This document shows positions 1-8,520 of a DNA stretch of 64,000 nt, piece after piece (position 1 is the stretch's first letter; every line of letters starts with the position of its first letter). The stretch lies in the NCBI RefSeq assembly GCF_014522265.1, contig NZ_CP017024.1:3446001-3510000 (forward strand). Reading direction: 5' to 3'. The notes under the pieces were generated by a model. That model saw only the letters and a program-made list of their open reading frames with translations, did not search any database and was not told the origin of the DNA. The translations under genes were made by a program, and so were the position numbers. This stretch comes from Pseudomonas oryzihabitans. GTDB lineage: Bacteria > Pseudomonadota > Gammaproteobacteria > Pseudomonadales > Pseudomonadaceae.

Positions 1-710
1 GCGGCGATGCCCTGGCGTGCCGAGTCATAGTAGGGCTCGGCCAGGCGCACCAGCCGCTCGGCCAGTTGGGCGACCGCTTCGCGATGGCGCGGCTCCGCCA
101 GTTCACCCGCCGGCACGCCGACTTCGTCGAGCCACAGGCGTGGCAGGTAGATGCGCCCGATACGGGCGTCCTCGACGATGTCGCGGGCGATGTTGGTGAG
201 CTGGAAGGCCATGCCCAGGTCGCAGGCGCGATCCAGGGTTTCCTCGTCTTCGGCGCCCATGATGCGCGCCATCATCACCCCGACCACCCCGGCGACGTGG
301 TAGCAGTACTCCAGGGTGTCTTCGAGTTCCACATAGATGCGTTCCTCGACATCCATGCGAAAGCCGGCGAGGTGATCCAGCGGCAGCGCCAGGGGAATGC
401 CATGGCGCCTGACCACCCGCTGGAAGGCGGCGAAGGCCGGATCCTGCAGCGGCTCATCGCCGTAGGCGGCGCGGGTCAGGCGTTCCAGTTCGGCCAGGCG
501 TTCGCGCCCGGCGCGGCGATCGCCGTCGACCTGGCCATGGCCCAGTTCCTGGCCATCGATGACGTCGTCGCAATGGCGGCACCAGGCATAGAGCAGCACG
601 GCGCTCTCGCGGGTCTCGGGAGCGAACAGCTTGGCGGCTGCGGCAAAGCTCTTGGAACCGACGGCGATGCTCTGCTCGGCGTGGTCGACGACATCATGGG
701 TGGCTGGCAT
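1..710 (-). CDS. crtB: Phytoene synthase (C-terminus beyond window)
   Basis: Condenses two geranylgeranyl diphosphates to phytoene, the first committed carotenoid step. The reverse-strand reading from ATG 708-710 begins MPATHDVVDHAEQSIAVGSK and shows both aspartate-rich diphosphate/Mg sites of the squalene/phytoene synthase fold: CRHCDDVID near residue 46 and IARDIVEDARIGRIYLPR about 120 residues later. About 236 residues are visible; the family is near 300, so the last part lies outside the window. The start is 2 bases past the crtI stop, and GAGGAG in the crtI tail can serve as ribosome site, so it is the last visible gene of the operon. A crtZ hydroxylase, needed for zeaxanthin, is not in view. 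Confidence 0.95.
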   Translation of the reverse strand, partial: MPATHDVVDHAEQSIAVGSKSFAAAAKLFAPETRESAVLLYAWCRHCDDVIDGQELGHGQVDGDRRAGRERLAELERLTRAAYGDEPLQDPAFAAFQRVVRRHGIPLALPLDHLAGFRMDVEERIYVELEDTLEYCYHVAGVVGVMMARIMGAEDEETLDRACDLGMAFQLTNIARDIVEDARIGRIYLPRLWLDEVGVPAGELAEPRHREAVAQLAERLVRLAEPYYDSARQGIA

Positions 711-712
711 GG

Positions 713-2209
713 CTAACCGTGCTCCTCGAGGATGACGCTGGCCGTGGCCTTGGCCGAGCCGACCACGCCCGGGACGCCGGCCCCGGGATGGGTGCCCGCG
801 CCGACCAGGTAGAGGTTGGGGATGACACTATCGCGATTGTGCGGCCGGAACCAGGCGCTCTGGGTGAGGATGGGCTCCAGGGAGAAGGCCGAGCCAAGGT
901 GGGCATTGAGCTCCTGGCGGAAATCGGCCGGGGTGAAGATGCGCGAGGTGACCAGATGCTCGCGCAGGCCGGGCATGTAGCGCTCTTCCAGGTAGGCGAG
1001 GATCTTGTCGCGCAGGCGCGGACCTTCCACGCTCCAGTCGACGTCGGCATTGCCCAGGTGCGGCACCGGCGCCAGCACGTAGTGAGAACTGTGCCCGGGC
1101 GGTGCCAGCGACGGATCGGTGACGCAGGGCGAGTGCAGGTAGAGCGAGAAGTCGTCCGGTACGCCCGGGCCCTTGAACAGTTCGTCGATCAGGCCGCGAT
1201 AGCGCTGGCCGAAGCAGACCATGTGGTGTTCGAGCCCCACCGGCGGCTGGCTCAGGCCGAAGTGGATGACGAACAGCGACATGCTGTGTCGCTTGCGCTT
1301 GAGGCGGTTGCTCTCGACCACGCCATGGGTGTGGTGACCGAGCAGCTTGCGATAGGTATGCACCACGTCGGCGTTGGAGGCCACCAGGTCCGCCTCGAGC
1401 TGACTGCCATCGGCCAGGCAGACGCCGGTGGCCCTATTGCCTTCGGTGAGGATGCGCTCCACCGGCGTGTTCAGGCGCACTTCGCCGCCGAGGTCGGTAA
1501 AGAGCTTCAGCAGGCCCAGGACCAGCTGATGGGTGCCACCCTTGGCGAACCAGACGCCCCACTTGCGCTCCAGCGCATGGATCAGCGCATAGATCGAGGA
1601 GGTGGCGAAGGGATTGCCGCCCACCAGCAGGGTGTGGAAGGACAGCGTCTGGCGCAGCTTCTCGCTCTTCACGAAGCGCGACACCTGGGTGTAGACGCTG
1701 CGCCAGGCCGTAAGCTTGGCCAGCTTGGGACCCGCGGCGAGCATGTCGCCGACCTTGAGGAAGGGCTTGGCGCCGAGACGGATGTAGCCTTCTTCGAACA
1801 CCGCCTGGGAATAGGCCAGGAAGCGCTGGTAGCCGGCCACGTCGTCCGGCTCCAGGGCGCGGATCTGCTCGTCCAGCCGGGCCTGGTCGTTGACGTAGTC
1901 GAAGCGGGTGCCGTCTTCCCAGCACAGCTGGTAGAAGGGGCTGACCGGCAAGAGCTCCACATAGTCGCTCATCTGCCGGCCGCTCAGGGCGAACAGCTCT
2001 TCCATCGCCGAGGGATCGGTGAGGACGGTGGGGCCGGCGTCGAAGGTGAAGCCCGCCTCCTCATAGACGTAGGCACGGCCGCCGGGCTTGTCGCGGCCCT
2101 CGATGAGGGTGGTGGCGATGCCGGCCGACTGCAGGCGGATCGCCAGGGCGATACCGCCGAAGCCGGCGCCGATGACGATGGCCCGCTTGGGCCCGTTACC
2201 TTGGGTCAT
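713..2209 (-). CDS. crtI: Phytoene desaturase
   Basis: FAD-dependent desaturase that turns phytoene into lycopene. The 498-residue protein opens with the dinucleotide-binding motif VIGAGFGGIALAIRLQSAG and EGRDKPGGRAY, and ends with the family signature NLYLVGAGTHPGAGVPGVVG. Length fits bacterial CrtI (about 490-500). The reading frame extends further upstream, but the ATG at 2207-2209 forms an ATGA overlap with the crtY stop and lies just before the FAD motif, so it is the start used here. Its stop lies 2 bases before crtB, which implies translational coupling. Confidence 0.97.
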   Translation of the reverse strand: MTQGNGPKRAIVIGAGFGGIALAIRLQSAGIATTLIEGRDKPGGRAYVYEEAGFTFDAGPTVLTDPSAMEELFALSGRQMSDYVELLPVSPFYQLCWEDGTRFDYVNDQARLDEQIRALEPDDVAGYQRFLAYSQAVFEEGYIRLGAKPFLKVGDMLAAGPKLAKLTAWRSVYTQVSRFVKSEKLRQTLSFHTLLVGGNPFATSSIYALIHALERKWGVWFAKGGTHQLVLGLLKLFTDLGGEVRLNTPVERILTEGNRATGVCLADGSQLEADLVASNADVVHTYRKLLGHHTHGVVESNRLKRKRHSMSLFVIHFGLSQPPVGLEHHMVCFGQRYRGLIDELFKGPGVPDDFSLYLHSPCVTDPSLAPPGHSSHYVLAPVPHLGNADVDWSVEGPRLRDKILAYLEERYMPGLREHLVTSRIFTPADFRQELNAHLGSAFSLEPILTQSAWFRPHNRDSVIPNLYLVGAGTHPGAGVPGVVGSAKATASVILEEHG

Positions 2210-3372
2210 GGTGCTTCCTTGGACTGAGGGGGACGAGCCAGCGCGGCATCCAGGGCTGGTTTCAGCGGCACCGGCGGTTTGCCGGAGAGGATGCGCAGCC
2301 GATCGAAGGCGGTGAGGCGGCCGGCGTAGAAACGCTGGATCAGCGGTTCGCCGAGGCCGTAGAACCTTTGCATGACGCGCACCCGGTGCTCGGGACGGCC
2401 AGCGAGAAACAGCATGCGATTGAGCAGGCGGAAAAAGCCCTGTTGCTGCCAGCGCCCCTGGGCGTACTGCCGCAGGGAGTCGCGCAGCCTGGCGCTGGAG
2501 GTCAAGGGTTGCGCGGCCAGATGCTCCGCCAGGCGCACCGCCTCCGGCAGCGAGTAACCGGTGGTGGGGTGGAACAGCCCCGCGGCCAGGCCGATGGGCG
2601 CGCCGGCGCTGACGTTGTCCCAATAGCGGTCGAGATCGCCGCCCAGGGTGATGGGCAGCACGCCCTGTTCTTCGCGCAGTACCTCGGCGATTTCCCAGCC
2701 CTGCTGCCGGGCATAGTCGGTCAGGTGCTGGCGCAGGCGTTCCGCGGGGAGGCTTTGGCCGTCCGCATAGTAGGTGTCTTCGATCAGCAGCCGGTCGGGT
2801 GTCAGTGGCAGGCTGTAGACGAAGCGATAGCCGTCCAGCTGATCGACGGTGGCGTCCATCACGATGGGTTCGGCCAGGCCATGGGGGCGAACCAGGCGCA
2901 CCTCCTGGCCGAGGAATTTCTGATAGCCGAGCCAGAGCGCCGGATCGGGTCGCGGGCCGCGGGCGTCGATCACGGCGCCGGCGGCCAGGGTGTAGCCGTC
3001 GGCGAACACCACGCCATCGTCCTGCAGGCGCAGCACCTCGCGGCCCAGCAGCAGGCGCTCGGCCGGCAGCCGAGCGCTCAATACCTCATGGAAGCGTTCG
3101 GCGCTGATGCTGGCATAGCCGCTGCCGAGGTGCCGCTGGCGCGTGGGGAAGCGCACCTCGTAGCCCGGCCAGCGATGGGCGACCAGGGGCTCGATCCAGG
3201 CATGCTGCGGCGCGGTGAGGTCCGGCTCGTGGAAGGACCAGGTGTGGTTGCCGCCCAGCCGCGGACCGGCTTCCACCAGGCGCCAGTCCAGCTCCGGACG
3301 GGTTTCCGCCAGGCGCAGGGCGAGCAGGCCGCCGGCCAGGCCGCCGCCGACGATCAGCAGGTCAGGACGCAC
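2206..3372 (-). CDS. crtY: Lycopene beta-cyclase
   Basis: Cyclises both ends of lycopene to give beta-carotene. N-terminal NAD(P)/FAD motif LLIVGGGLAGGLLALRLAE, then GGNHTWSFHEPDL typical of CrtY-type cyclases, and a later GLFHPTTGYSLPEAVRLAE block. I start at GTG 3370-3372, preceded by GAGGA 7 bases upstream and immediately before the Rossmann strand; this gives 388 residues, the usual size. The frame can be extended to 3438, but that adds residues not expected in the family. It overlaps the end of crtX by 11 bases and the start of crtI by 4. Confidence 0.95.
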   Translation of the reverse strand: MRPDLLIVGGGLAGGLLALRLAETRPELDWRLVEAGPRLGGNHTWSFHEPDLTAPQHAWIEPLVAHRWPGYEVRFPTRQRHLGSGYASISAERFHEVLSARLPAERLLLGREVLRLQDDGVVFADGYTLAAGAVIDARGPRPDPALWLGYQKFLGQEVRLVRPHGLAEPIVMDATVDQLDGYRFVYSLPLTPDRLLIEDTYYADGQSLPAERLRQHLTDYARQQGWEIAEVLREEQGVLPITLGGDLDRYWDNVSAGAPIGLAAGLFHPTTGYSLPEAVRLAEHLAAQPLTSSARLRDSLRQYAQGRWQQQGFFRLLNRMLFLAGRPEHRVRVMQRFYGLGEPLIQRFYAGRLTAFDRLRILSGKPPVPLKPALDAALARPPQSKEAP

Positions 3373-4630
3373 GTTCGAGTCCTCGCCGGGCCAGGCCATC
3401 CACCAGGCGGGCGGCAGCCGCGACACCGCCGGCCGCATGGGTAATGGGCACGAAGCGTTCGGCCGCCCGGCGATAGGCCGGGTCGGCCAGCACGGCGCCC
3501 AGGGCCTGGGTCAGGCGGGCCTTGCTGGCCAGGCGCGGTGCCAGGCAGATGCCGGCGCCGACCCGTTCCAGGCGGCGGGCGATGCCGGGTTGGTCGAACA
3601 CCATGGGCAGGGCGAGCATGGGTTTGCCAGCCGCCAGGGCGTCCAGCACGGTATTGAAGCCACCATGGGTGATGACTGCATCGGCGCGGGCGATGGCCGC
3701 CTCCTGGGGCGCGAAGTCGGTGACCCAGGTGGCGCCGTCGTCCAGCAGAAGGCGTTCGGCACTGGCCTCCAGACGTCCGCAGTGGGCGATCAGCACCTGG
3801 ACGCCGAGTTGGCGACAGGCCTGGGCGATGCGGCGGAACAGCGGTAGCCGGCCACCCTGCAGGGTGCCGAAGGAGGCGAAGACGAAGGGCTGGCGCGGAT
3901 CGATCTCCAGTTCCAGCCGTTGCTCACGCACCGCCGGCGAACGCAGCGGCCCGACCTCGTGAAAGTGCGGCGGCGGGGCATGACGCGGAAAGTCAAAGCC
4001 CGGCAGGCACTGGCTCAGCTGCAGATACGGCGAGAAGCAGTCGTCGAGGGTCCGTCGCTCGCCGAGGCCGAAGGCCTGGGCCTGGCGCTGGATGACCTTG
4101 CCCTGGCCGCGCATCATCAGGTCGAACACCTGGGTGGCGCCCTGGACAATCTGCCGCTCCCGCTCGGTGCCAGGATAGGCGAAGGGCAGGGTGGGCAGCG
4201 GCAGGTGGGGCTCGCGATTCATCGGCACGGCGCAGGCCAGTGATGCATAGGGCAGGCCCAGGTGGTCGCCGAGCAGTCCGCCGGCCGGTTCCATCTGGTC
4301 GGCGATCAGGCAGTCGACCCTGAGGTCACGCAAGGCGGCCGGGCCTTCGCGGCAGAACAGTTCGGTATTGCGCGCCATGTCGGCGATCACGCCAAATACC
4401 GACCAGGGCTTGTTGCTGGCGGTCCGCGCCAGCAGGGGCGCCAGGCTGCCACGTGGATGGCTGGTCGCGCCCAGGGCCTGGAACTGGATGCCTGCTGGCA
4501 GCGCCCGATCGCCCACTTCCACCTGGTGCAGCAGGGTGACCCGGTGGCCGAGCGCGACCAGCGCCTCGCCCAGCACCAGATGGGTGGACAGGTGGCTCGG
4601 CAGCGGCGGCGAGATCAGGGCGACATGCAT
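3362..4630 (-). CDS. crtX: Zeaxanthin glucosyltransferase
   Basis: Transfers glucose from UDP-glucose to the hydroxyl groups of zeaxanthin, making the pigment more polar. GT1-family protein of 422 residues with N-terminal MHVALISPPLPSHLSTHLVL and a C-terminal nucleotide-sugar region: TDFAPQEAAIARADAVITHG followed by GFNTVLDALAAGKPMLALP. ATG at 4628-4630 fits the family N-terminus; a GTG at 4664-4666 overlapping the idi stop is an alternative that adds 12 residues. Presence of crtX predicts that the end product is zeaxanthin glucoside if crtZ is present elsewhere. Confidence 0.93.
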   Translation of the reverse strand: MHVALISPPLPSHLSTHLVLGEALVALGHRVTLLHQVEVGDRALPAGIQFQALGATSHPRGSLAPLLARTASNKPWSVFGVIADMARNTELFCREGPAALRDLRVDCLIADQMEPAGGLLGDHLGLPYASLACAVPMNREPHLPLPTLPFAYPGTERERQIVQGATQVFDLMMRGQGKVIQRQAQAFGLGERRTLDDCFSPYLQLSQCLPGFDFPRHAPPPHFHEVGPLRSPAVREQRLELEIDPRQPFVFASFGTLQGGRLPLFRRIAQACRQLGVQVLIAHCGRLEASAERLLLDDGATWVTDFAPQEAAIARADAVITHGGFNTVLDALAAGKPMLALPMVFDQPGIARRLERVGAGICLAPRLASKARLTQALGAVLADPAYRRAAERFVPITHAAGGVAAAARLVDGLARRGLERAS

Positions 4631-4656
4631 GGCGGCGTCCGGTCGGGTGTCGGCCA

Positions 4657-5706
4657 CTATGGGCACCGCCGCGGCGCGGCGTCCAGCAGCTCGGCCTGGC
4701 GCAAGCCGGCCAGATCCGCCGAGCCGGTACAGAAGCAGGCGATGCGCAGCTGTTCGATCACCACCCGGAAATGCGCGATCACCGCCTCGGTGGATTCAGT
4801 GGCGCCAGGCAGGGCCGCAGCGGCCTGGCCGGCCAGGTCCGCACCAAGGCGGATGGCCTTGGCCACGTCGATACCGTCGCGGATGCCGCCCGAGGCGATC
4901 ACCGTCGCCCGGGGGCAGGCGGCGCGCACCTGGCGCAGGCTCTCGGCGGTGGGGATGCCCCAGTCGGTGAAGGCGCGGGCGATGGCGCGCTGCTGCTCGT
5001 CACGGGCGCGTTCGGCTTCCACCGCCGCCCAACTGGTGCCACCGGTTCCGGCGACATCCAGCACCGCCACGCCAGCCTCCAGCAGTTGCGTGGCGACCCG
5101 GCCCGACAGGCCGGCGCCGACTTCCTTGACGACCACTGGCACGGACAGTTGTGTAACCAGATTTTCCAGGGCTGCCAGAATGCCGCGCCAGCGGCGATCG
5201 CCACCGGCCTGCACGGCTTCCTGCAAGGGATTGAGATGCACGATCAGGGCGTCTGCCTCGATCATCTCCACCGCGCGCCGGGCCTCGTCGAGGCCGTAGC
5301 CGGCCACCAGCTGCGCGGCGCCGAAATTGGCCAGCAGCGGCACGTCCGGCGCCAGGCGGCGCAATTCGCCGGTCAGGCCCTGATCGCCACCCTGCTGCAG
5401 AGCGATGCGCTGGGAGCCGACTGCCAGGGCGATGCCCAGGGTCTGGGCCGCCTCGGCGAGGTGGCGATTGATCAGCGCGGCCCGCTCTGGCCCGCCGGTC
5501 ATGGAGCTGATCAGCAGCGGCGCGGCCAGGGGACGACCGAACAGGCGGGTGCCCAGGTCGACCTCGTCGAGATTGAGCTCGGGCAGGGCGCAATGCGTGA
5601 AGCGATAGGCGTCGAAGCCCGTGGTGACGGCGCTACGGGCCTTGTGGGGATCCAGCACGATGTCCAGATGATCGTTCTTGCGGCTTGCCAGTTCCCAATC
5701 CACCAT
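4657..5706 (-). CDS. idi: Type II isopentenyl-diphosphate delta-isomerase (FMN-dependent)
   Basis: Interconverts isopentenyl and dimethylallyl diphosphate, supplying prenyl units to CrtE. The 349-residue TIM-barrel sequence has the type II hallmarks: [10 protein letters not shown] near the N-terminus, [35 protein letters not shown], and a phosphate/FMN-binding [20 protein letters not shown]. It is first in the leftward crt operon, separated from divergent crtE by 135 bases. Its end (stop 4657-4659) abuts the crtX start region. Type II enzymes are common in carotenoid clusters of Pantoea-like organisation. Confidence 0.95.
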   Translation of the reverse strand: MVDWELASRKNDHLDIVLDPHKARSAVTTGFDAYRFTHCALPELNLDEVDLGTRLFGRPLAAPLLISSMTGGPERAALINRHLAEAAQTLGIALAVGSQRIALQQGGDQGLTGELRRLAPDVPLLANFGAAQLVAGYGLDEARRAVEMIEADALIVHLNPLQEAVQAGGDRRWRGILAALENLVTQLSVPVVVKEVGAGLSGRVATQLLEAGVAVLDVAGTGGTSWAAVEAERARDEQQRAIARAFTDWGIPTAESLRQVRAACPRATVIASGGIRDGIDVAKAIRLGADLAGQAAAALPGATESTEAVIAHFRVVIEQLRIACFCTGSADLAGLRQAELLDAAPRRCP

Positions 5707-5729
5707 GTCTTCTAGAGTCCGCCCTGAAT

Positions 5730-5817
5730 GACCTTTCGTCGGTCGTTGTGGTCTGGTAGGGGACGACGGGTTCGCTTTGCGAAGACCTAATCCACCGAGG
5801 TGCGACCGTTCGTCGGT
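5730..5817. promoter_or_regulatory. Divergent crtE/idi control region with paired direct repeat
   Basis: The 135-base gap between idi and crtE holds GACCTTTCGTCGGT at 5730-5743 and GACCGTTCGTCGGT at 5804-5817, 13 of 14 identical and 74 bases apart, one near each start codon. Between them lies a perfect inverted repeat TTCGC-TTT-GCGAA at 5771-5783. The layout suggests one regulator controlling both directions, but the protein is unknown; this is inference from the repeat pattern alone. Confidence 0.45.
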
Positions 5818-5841
5818 TCCACATATGGAGTATCTCGACTC

Positions 5842-6723
5842 ATGGCGACCGTATTAGTGCCGAACGCGACAGACAATTTTGCCGCTTCGCTGCAATGGCA
5901 GCGTACCCGTATCGACGAGCGTCTGGCAGAGCTATTGCCGGCCGGGACCGATCCGGTCGCCGCCGCCATCCGCAGTGGGGTCATGGCCCCGGGCAAGCGA
6001 CTGCGTCCGCTGCTGATGGTGCTGGCCGCCGAGGATCTGGGTCAGTCCGACGAAGCCGTCCTCGATCTGGGTTGCGCCGTGGAAATGGTCCATGCCGCCT
6101 CGTTGTTCCTCGATGACATGCCCTGCATGGACGATGCTCGTCTGCGTCGCGGTCGGCCAACGCTGCACGTCGAATTCGGCGAAGACGTCGCCATGCTGGC
6201 CGCGGTGGCCCTGCTCAGCCATGCCCTGCGCCTGGTCGCTGGCCTCTCCGGCGTACCGGCGGAAACCCGTACCCAGATGGTCTGCCAACTGGCCGATGCG
6301 GTCGGCACCGCCGGTCTGGTCTGCGGCCAGTACCATGACCTGCACGGCGGTCGCCAGACGCGTCCGGCCGATGCCATCGCCCTGACCAACCAGCTCAAGA
6401 CCGGTGCGCTGTTTTCCGCGGCCATGGGCATGGCCAGTGTCACCCTGGTTACCACCGCCACGCAGCGCGAAGCCTTCCAGGTGTTCGCCTGCCAGCTCGG
6501 CCTGGCCTTTCAGTTGCTCGACGATCTCGACGACGGCAAGGGCCTGGGCAAGGACGCCGGCAAGGATGGCGATAAGTCCACGCTGGTCAGCCTGCTCGGC
6601 CGCGACCATGCTCAACGCCAGTTACAAAGTCACCTCAGGCAGGCCCGCGAGGCTCTGGCCCAGGCCGATTGCGCCGAGGGCGCCCTCGCCGCCCTGCTGG
6701 ATATCGTCTTTCGTCCGCGTTAG
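5842..6723 (+). CDS. crtE: Geranylgeranyl diphosphate synthase
   Basis: Trans-prenyltransferase that makes the C20 precursor for phytoene. From ATG 5842 the protein is 293 residues. Shows GKRLRPLL near residue 51, the first aspartate-rich motif [19 protein letters not shown] (residues 89-107) with the two-residue insertion (DDxxxxD) typical of bacterial long-chain synthases, and the second, [20 protein letters not shown]. An upstream GTG at 5800 is in frame but lies inside the control region; GGAG at 5827-5830 precedes the chosen ATG. In Pantoea-type clusters crtE is usually codirectional with idi; here it is divergent. Confidence 0.95.
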   Translation: MATVLVPNATDNFAASLQWQRTRIDERLAELLPAGTDPVAAAIRSGVMAPGKRLRPLLMVLAAEDLGQSDEAVLDLGCAVEMVHAASLFLDDMPCMDDARLRRGRPTLHVEFGEDVAMLAAVALLSHALRLVAGLSGVPAETRTQMVCQLADAVGTAGLVCGQYHDLHGGRQTRPADAIALTNQLKTGALFSAAMGMASVTLVTTATQREAFQVFACQLGLAFQLLDDLDDGKGLGKDAGKDGDKSTLVSLLGRDHAQRQLQSHLRQAREALAQADCAEGALAALLDIVFRPR

Positions 6724-6790
6724 GGCGAATTACTGGGCGTCCGACCCTCTAATCTCTCGATAACCCTGTTTCCGTGTGAGGAGTCCTGAG

Positions 6791-7015
6791 ATGTCGAAGT
6801 GGAAAATTGCTTACAGTAACGTTGACGGCAATACCTCGGTGGTGACCACCGACGCTGACCAAAAGCCGGATATGGAGCGGGTCGCCCAGATCGTCCGTGA
6901 CGATGCCCTGGAAGAGTACGACGACAGTGAGGTGCCACGGGACTACGACGAACCCACGGTGGCCCTGCTGGAGCGCCATGGCATCACCATCACCGGGATC
7001 ACCGAAGAAGGCTGA
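6791..7015 (+). CDS. Small acidic conserved protein, function unknown
   Basis: A 74-residue acidic protein starting MSKWKIAYSNVDGNTSVVTT, with a strong ribosome site GAGGAG at 6778-6783 and ATG at 6791. It has no signal peptide, membrane span or cysteines. The N-terminus reads as beta strands (KWKIAYSNV, TSVVTT), the middle as a charged helix (RVAQIVRDDALEEYDD). It follows crtE by 67 bases on the same strand, with no clear terminator between, so it could be co-transcribed, but nothing ties it to carotenoids. I do not recognise the family. Confidence 0.7.
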   Translation: MSKWKIAYSNVDGNTSVVTTDADQKPDMERVAQIVRDDALEEYDDSEVPRDYDEPTVALLERHGITITGITEEG

Positions 7016-7034
7016 TCTCCTGGGTATCTGGCTC

Positions 7035-7179
7035 TAGGACTTGTTTGATGGGTAGCCGAGCGACGGTCAGACAAGACAAAAATCAACGAGGAAGCGGAGT
7101 TTACGAGTGGTAAATGAGCATTCCGAGTTGATTTTTAACGCAGTATGACTGAGCGCAGGCCCCTTTCAGACAAGGCCTA
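7035..7179. repeat. Nested palindromic intergenic element, copy 1
   Basis: Outer arms of about 20 bases (7035-7054 against 7160-7179) are imperfectly complementary (TAGGACTTGTTTGA versus TCAGACAAGGCCTA). Inner arms AAAAATCAAC (7078-7087) and GTTGATTTTT (7127-7136) are perfectly complementary. The core 7088-7126 runs GAGGAAGCGGAGTTTAC, five free bases, GTAAATGAGCATTCCGA. A second copy with the same core but different arms sits at 50600-50763. The right end supplies the stop codon of the neighbouring leftward gene. Confidence 0.85.
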
Positions 7180-7836
7180 GCGCAGGGGCCAGATGCCGCC
7201 ATCTCCCACCACGAAGATCCGCCGCGCCGGATCGGGTGCCAGCAGGTGCCCGCCGGTGAAATCGCCAAAGGCCGGCAGGATCAGCACCTCGTCGTTTTCC
7301 AGGCAGAAGCAGGGCAGGCGAAGCGCCTGGCGCCCACGGCCCTGCAGCCGAAAGGCCGGATGGATATGCCCGGCCAACACTGGCAGTCGCGGGTGCGGAT
7401 CGGGTTCGTGCTGCAACGACAGGCCATCCAGCTCCAGCGGTTCGCCCACCACGTCGATGCCCAGGGCGGCGGGCGGATCTCCCGCGCGGCGATCGTGGTT
7501 GCCGCGAATCAACAGCAGCCGCAGATGGGCCTGGTGTTCCCGCCAGCGCTCCAGGGTGTCCAGGGTCAGGGGCGCGCGGGACTCCGGGGCGTGCAGGAAG
7601 TCACCGAGAAAGATGATCTCCTGGCAGTCGTAACGCGCCAGCAGGCTGTCCAGCCGGGCGATGTTGCCCGCAGTGGTGCCGTGGGGTACCGGTTGGCCCA
7701 GGGCCCGGAAGGCCGCCGCCTTGCCGAAATGGATGTCCGCCACCAGTAACGCCCGGCGTGCCGGCCAGTAGATGGCCTTTTCCGCGAGTAGCCAGAGTTC
7801 GACATCGGCGAGGATGAGGGGGTGATAGGCAGGCAT
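7177..7836 (-). CDS. pdeM: PdeM-family metallophosphoesterase
   Basis: Calcineurin-like phosphoesterase of 219 residues, of the type annotated as ligase-associated DNA damage response endonuclease PdeM. Metal-site motifs in order: ADIHFGKA (near residue 34), FLGDFLHAPES, RGNHDRR and AGHIHPAF. In other bacteria it clusters with a ligase and the helicase Lhr; neither is next to it here, so a DNA-repair role rests on family likeness only. Its stop codon falls inside the palindromic element 7035-7179. Confidence 0.8.
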   Translation of the reverse strand: MPAYHPLILADVELWLLAEKAIYWPARRALLVADIHFGKAAAFRALGQPVPHGTTAGNIARLDSLLARYDCQEIIFLGDFLHAPESRAPLTLDTLERWREHQAHLRLLLIRGNHDRRAGDPPAALGIDVVGEPLELDGLSLQHEPDPHPRLPVLAGHIHPAFRLQGRGRQALRLPCFCLENDEVLILPAFGDFTGGHLLAPDPARRIFVVGDGGIWPLR

Positions 7837-8171
7837 GGGGTCTCCGGAAAGCGCTTCCTGCTCTGATGGCGGCCAGGTGTCAGGGTTCAGGCCTGTTGCA
7901 GGGTAGGCCTGTTGGCTAGCGCCCGCTCCCTGGGTGAGAAGGGCGACCCTGACCCGAATTCTTCAGTGGAAAAGGCCAGGCCGTTTTCTACGCTACGGGA
8001 TACGCACCCGCGTAGGTTGGGTTGAGCGCAGCGAAGCCCAACAGCCCAATCCGGCATCGCCAACTCTGGGCTTCGAGCCAAACACAACCTATGGCCACCA
8101 TTGAGTCAGGCCAGGTGCGCCGTCGCCGGCAGCCCGGTAAACTGGCGGATCACTAGAGTCCGGAGCGACCC
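7837..8171. other. Intergenic stretch between pdeM and yeaC
   Basis: 335 bases without a convincing gene. Contains one short Pseudomonas-type repeat (8015-8042) and the promoter regions of the two divergent neighbours. I see no tRNA or other recognisable RNA gene in it. Confidence 0.6.
8015..8042. repeat. Short dispersed repeat GGTTGGGTTGAGC...GAAGCCCAAC
   Basis: Imperfect hairpin with GTTGGG and CCCAAC ends. A near-identical copy occurs at 12025-12055 downstream of pepN, with compensating end changes (CCAAC against CCGAC). Probably a dispersed intergenic repeat. Confidence 0.6.
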
Positions 8172-8435
8172 ATGTCGACATCCTTCGCCCAGATGCTGGA
8201 AAACATCACCCCCGATATCTACGAGGGCCTGAAGCTGGCCGTGGAGATCGGCAAGTGGCCGGACGGCCGCAAGCTCAGTCGCGACCAGGTCGAGCTCTGT
8301 CTTCAGGCAGTGATCGCCTACGAGGCCAAGCACCTGCCCGAAGATCAGCGGACCGGCTACATGGGGCCCCAGGAGTGCGCCTCCAAGTCGGTACCCATCG
8401 AGAACATCCTGTTCAAGTCCGACGCCATCCACTGA
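8172..8435 (+). CDS. YeaC/DUF1315 family protein
   Basis: 87-residue cytosolic protein of unknown function matching the YeaC/DUF1315 family: it starts MSTSFAQMLENITPDIYEGL and carries the conserved IGKWPDGRKLS and RTGYMGPQECA segments. Typical size for the family. ATG 8172 follows GAGTCCGGAGCGACCC. A strong hairpin terminator follows at 8456, so it is probably a single-gene transcript. No signal peptide or membrane segment. Confidence 0.85.
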   Translation: MSTSFAQMLENITPDIYEGLKLAVEIGKWPDGRKLSRDQVELCLQAVIAYEAKHLPEDQRTGYMGPQECASKSVPIENILFKSDAIH

Positions 8436-8455
8436 CTGTCCGCGCCTTACCCCGA

Positions 8456-8495
8456 CGAGGTGCCCTTCGGCGACGAAGAGGCACCTCGCGTCTTT
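8456..8495 (+). terminator. Rho-independent terminator after yeaC
   Basis: Stem CGAGGTGCC (8456-8464) pairs with GGCACCTCG (8480-8488). An inner stem CTTCG/CGAAG closes on a GCGA loop, with one bulged A. TCTTTT follows at 8491. Confidence 0.85.
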
Positions 8496-8515
8496 TAGAA
8501 ATCGAGAAATTTCTA
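8496..8515 (+). promoter_or_regulatory. Inverted repeat in the leader of the DUF2797 gene
   Basis: TAGAAAT (8496-8502) and ATTTCTA (8509-8515) are perfectly complementary around CGAGAA, ending 2 bases before the start codons. There is no good ribosome site outside it, so the hairpin may gate initiation or be an operator; both are speculative. Confidence 0.35.
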
Positions 8516-8520
8516 CCGTG

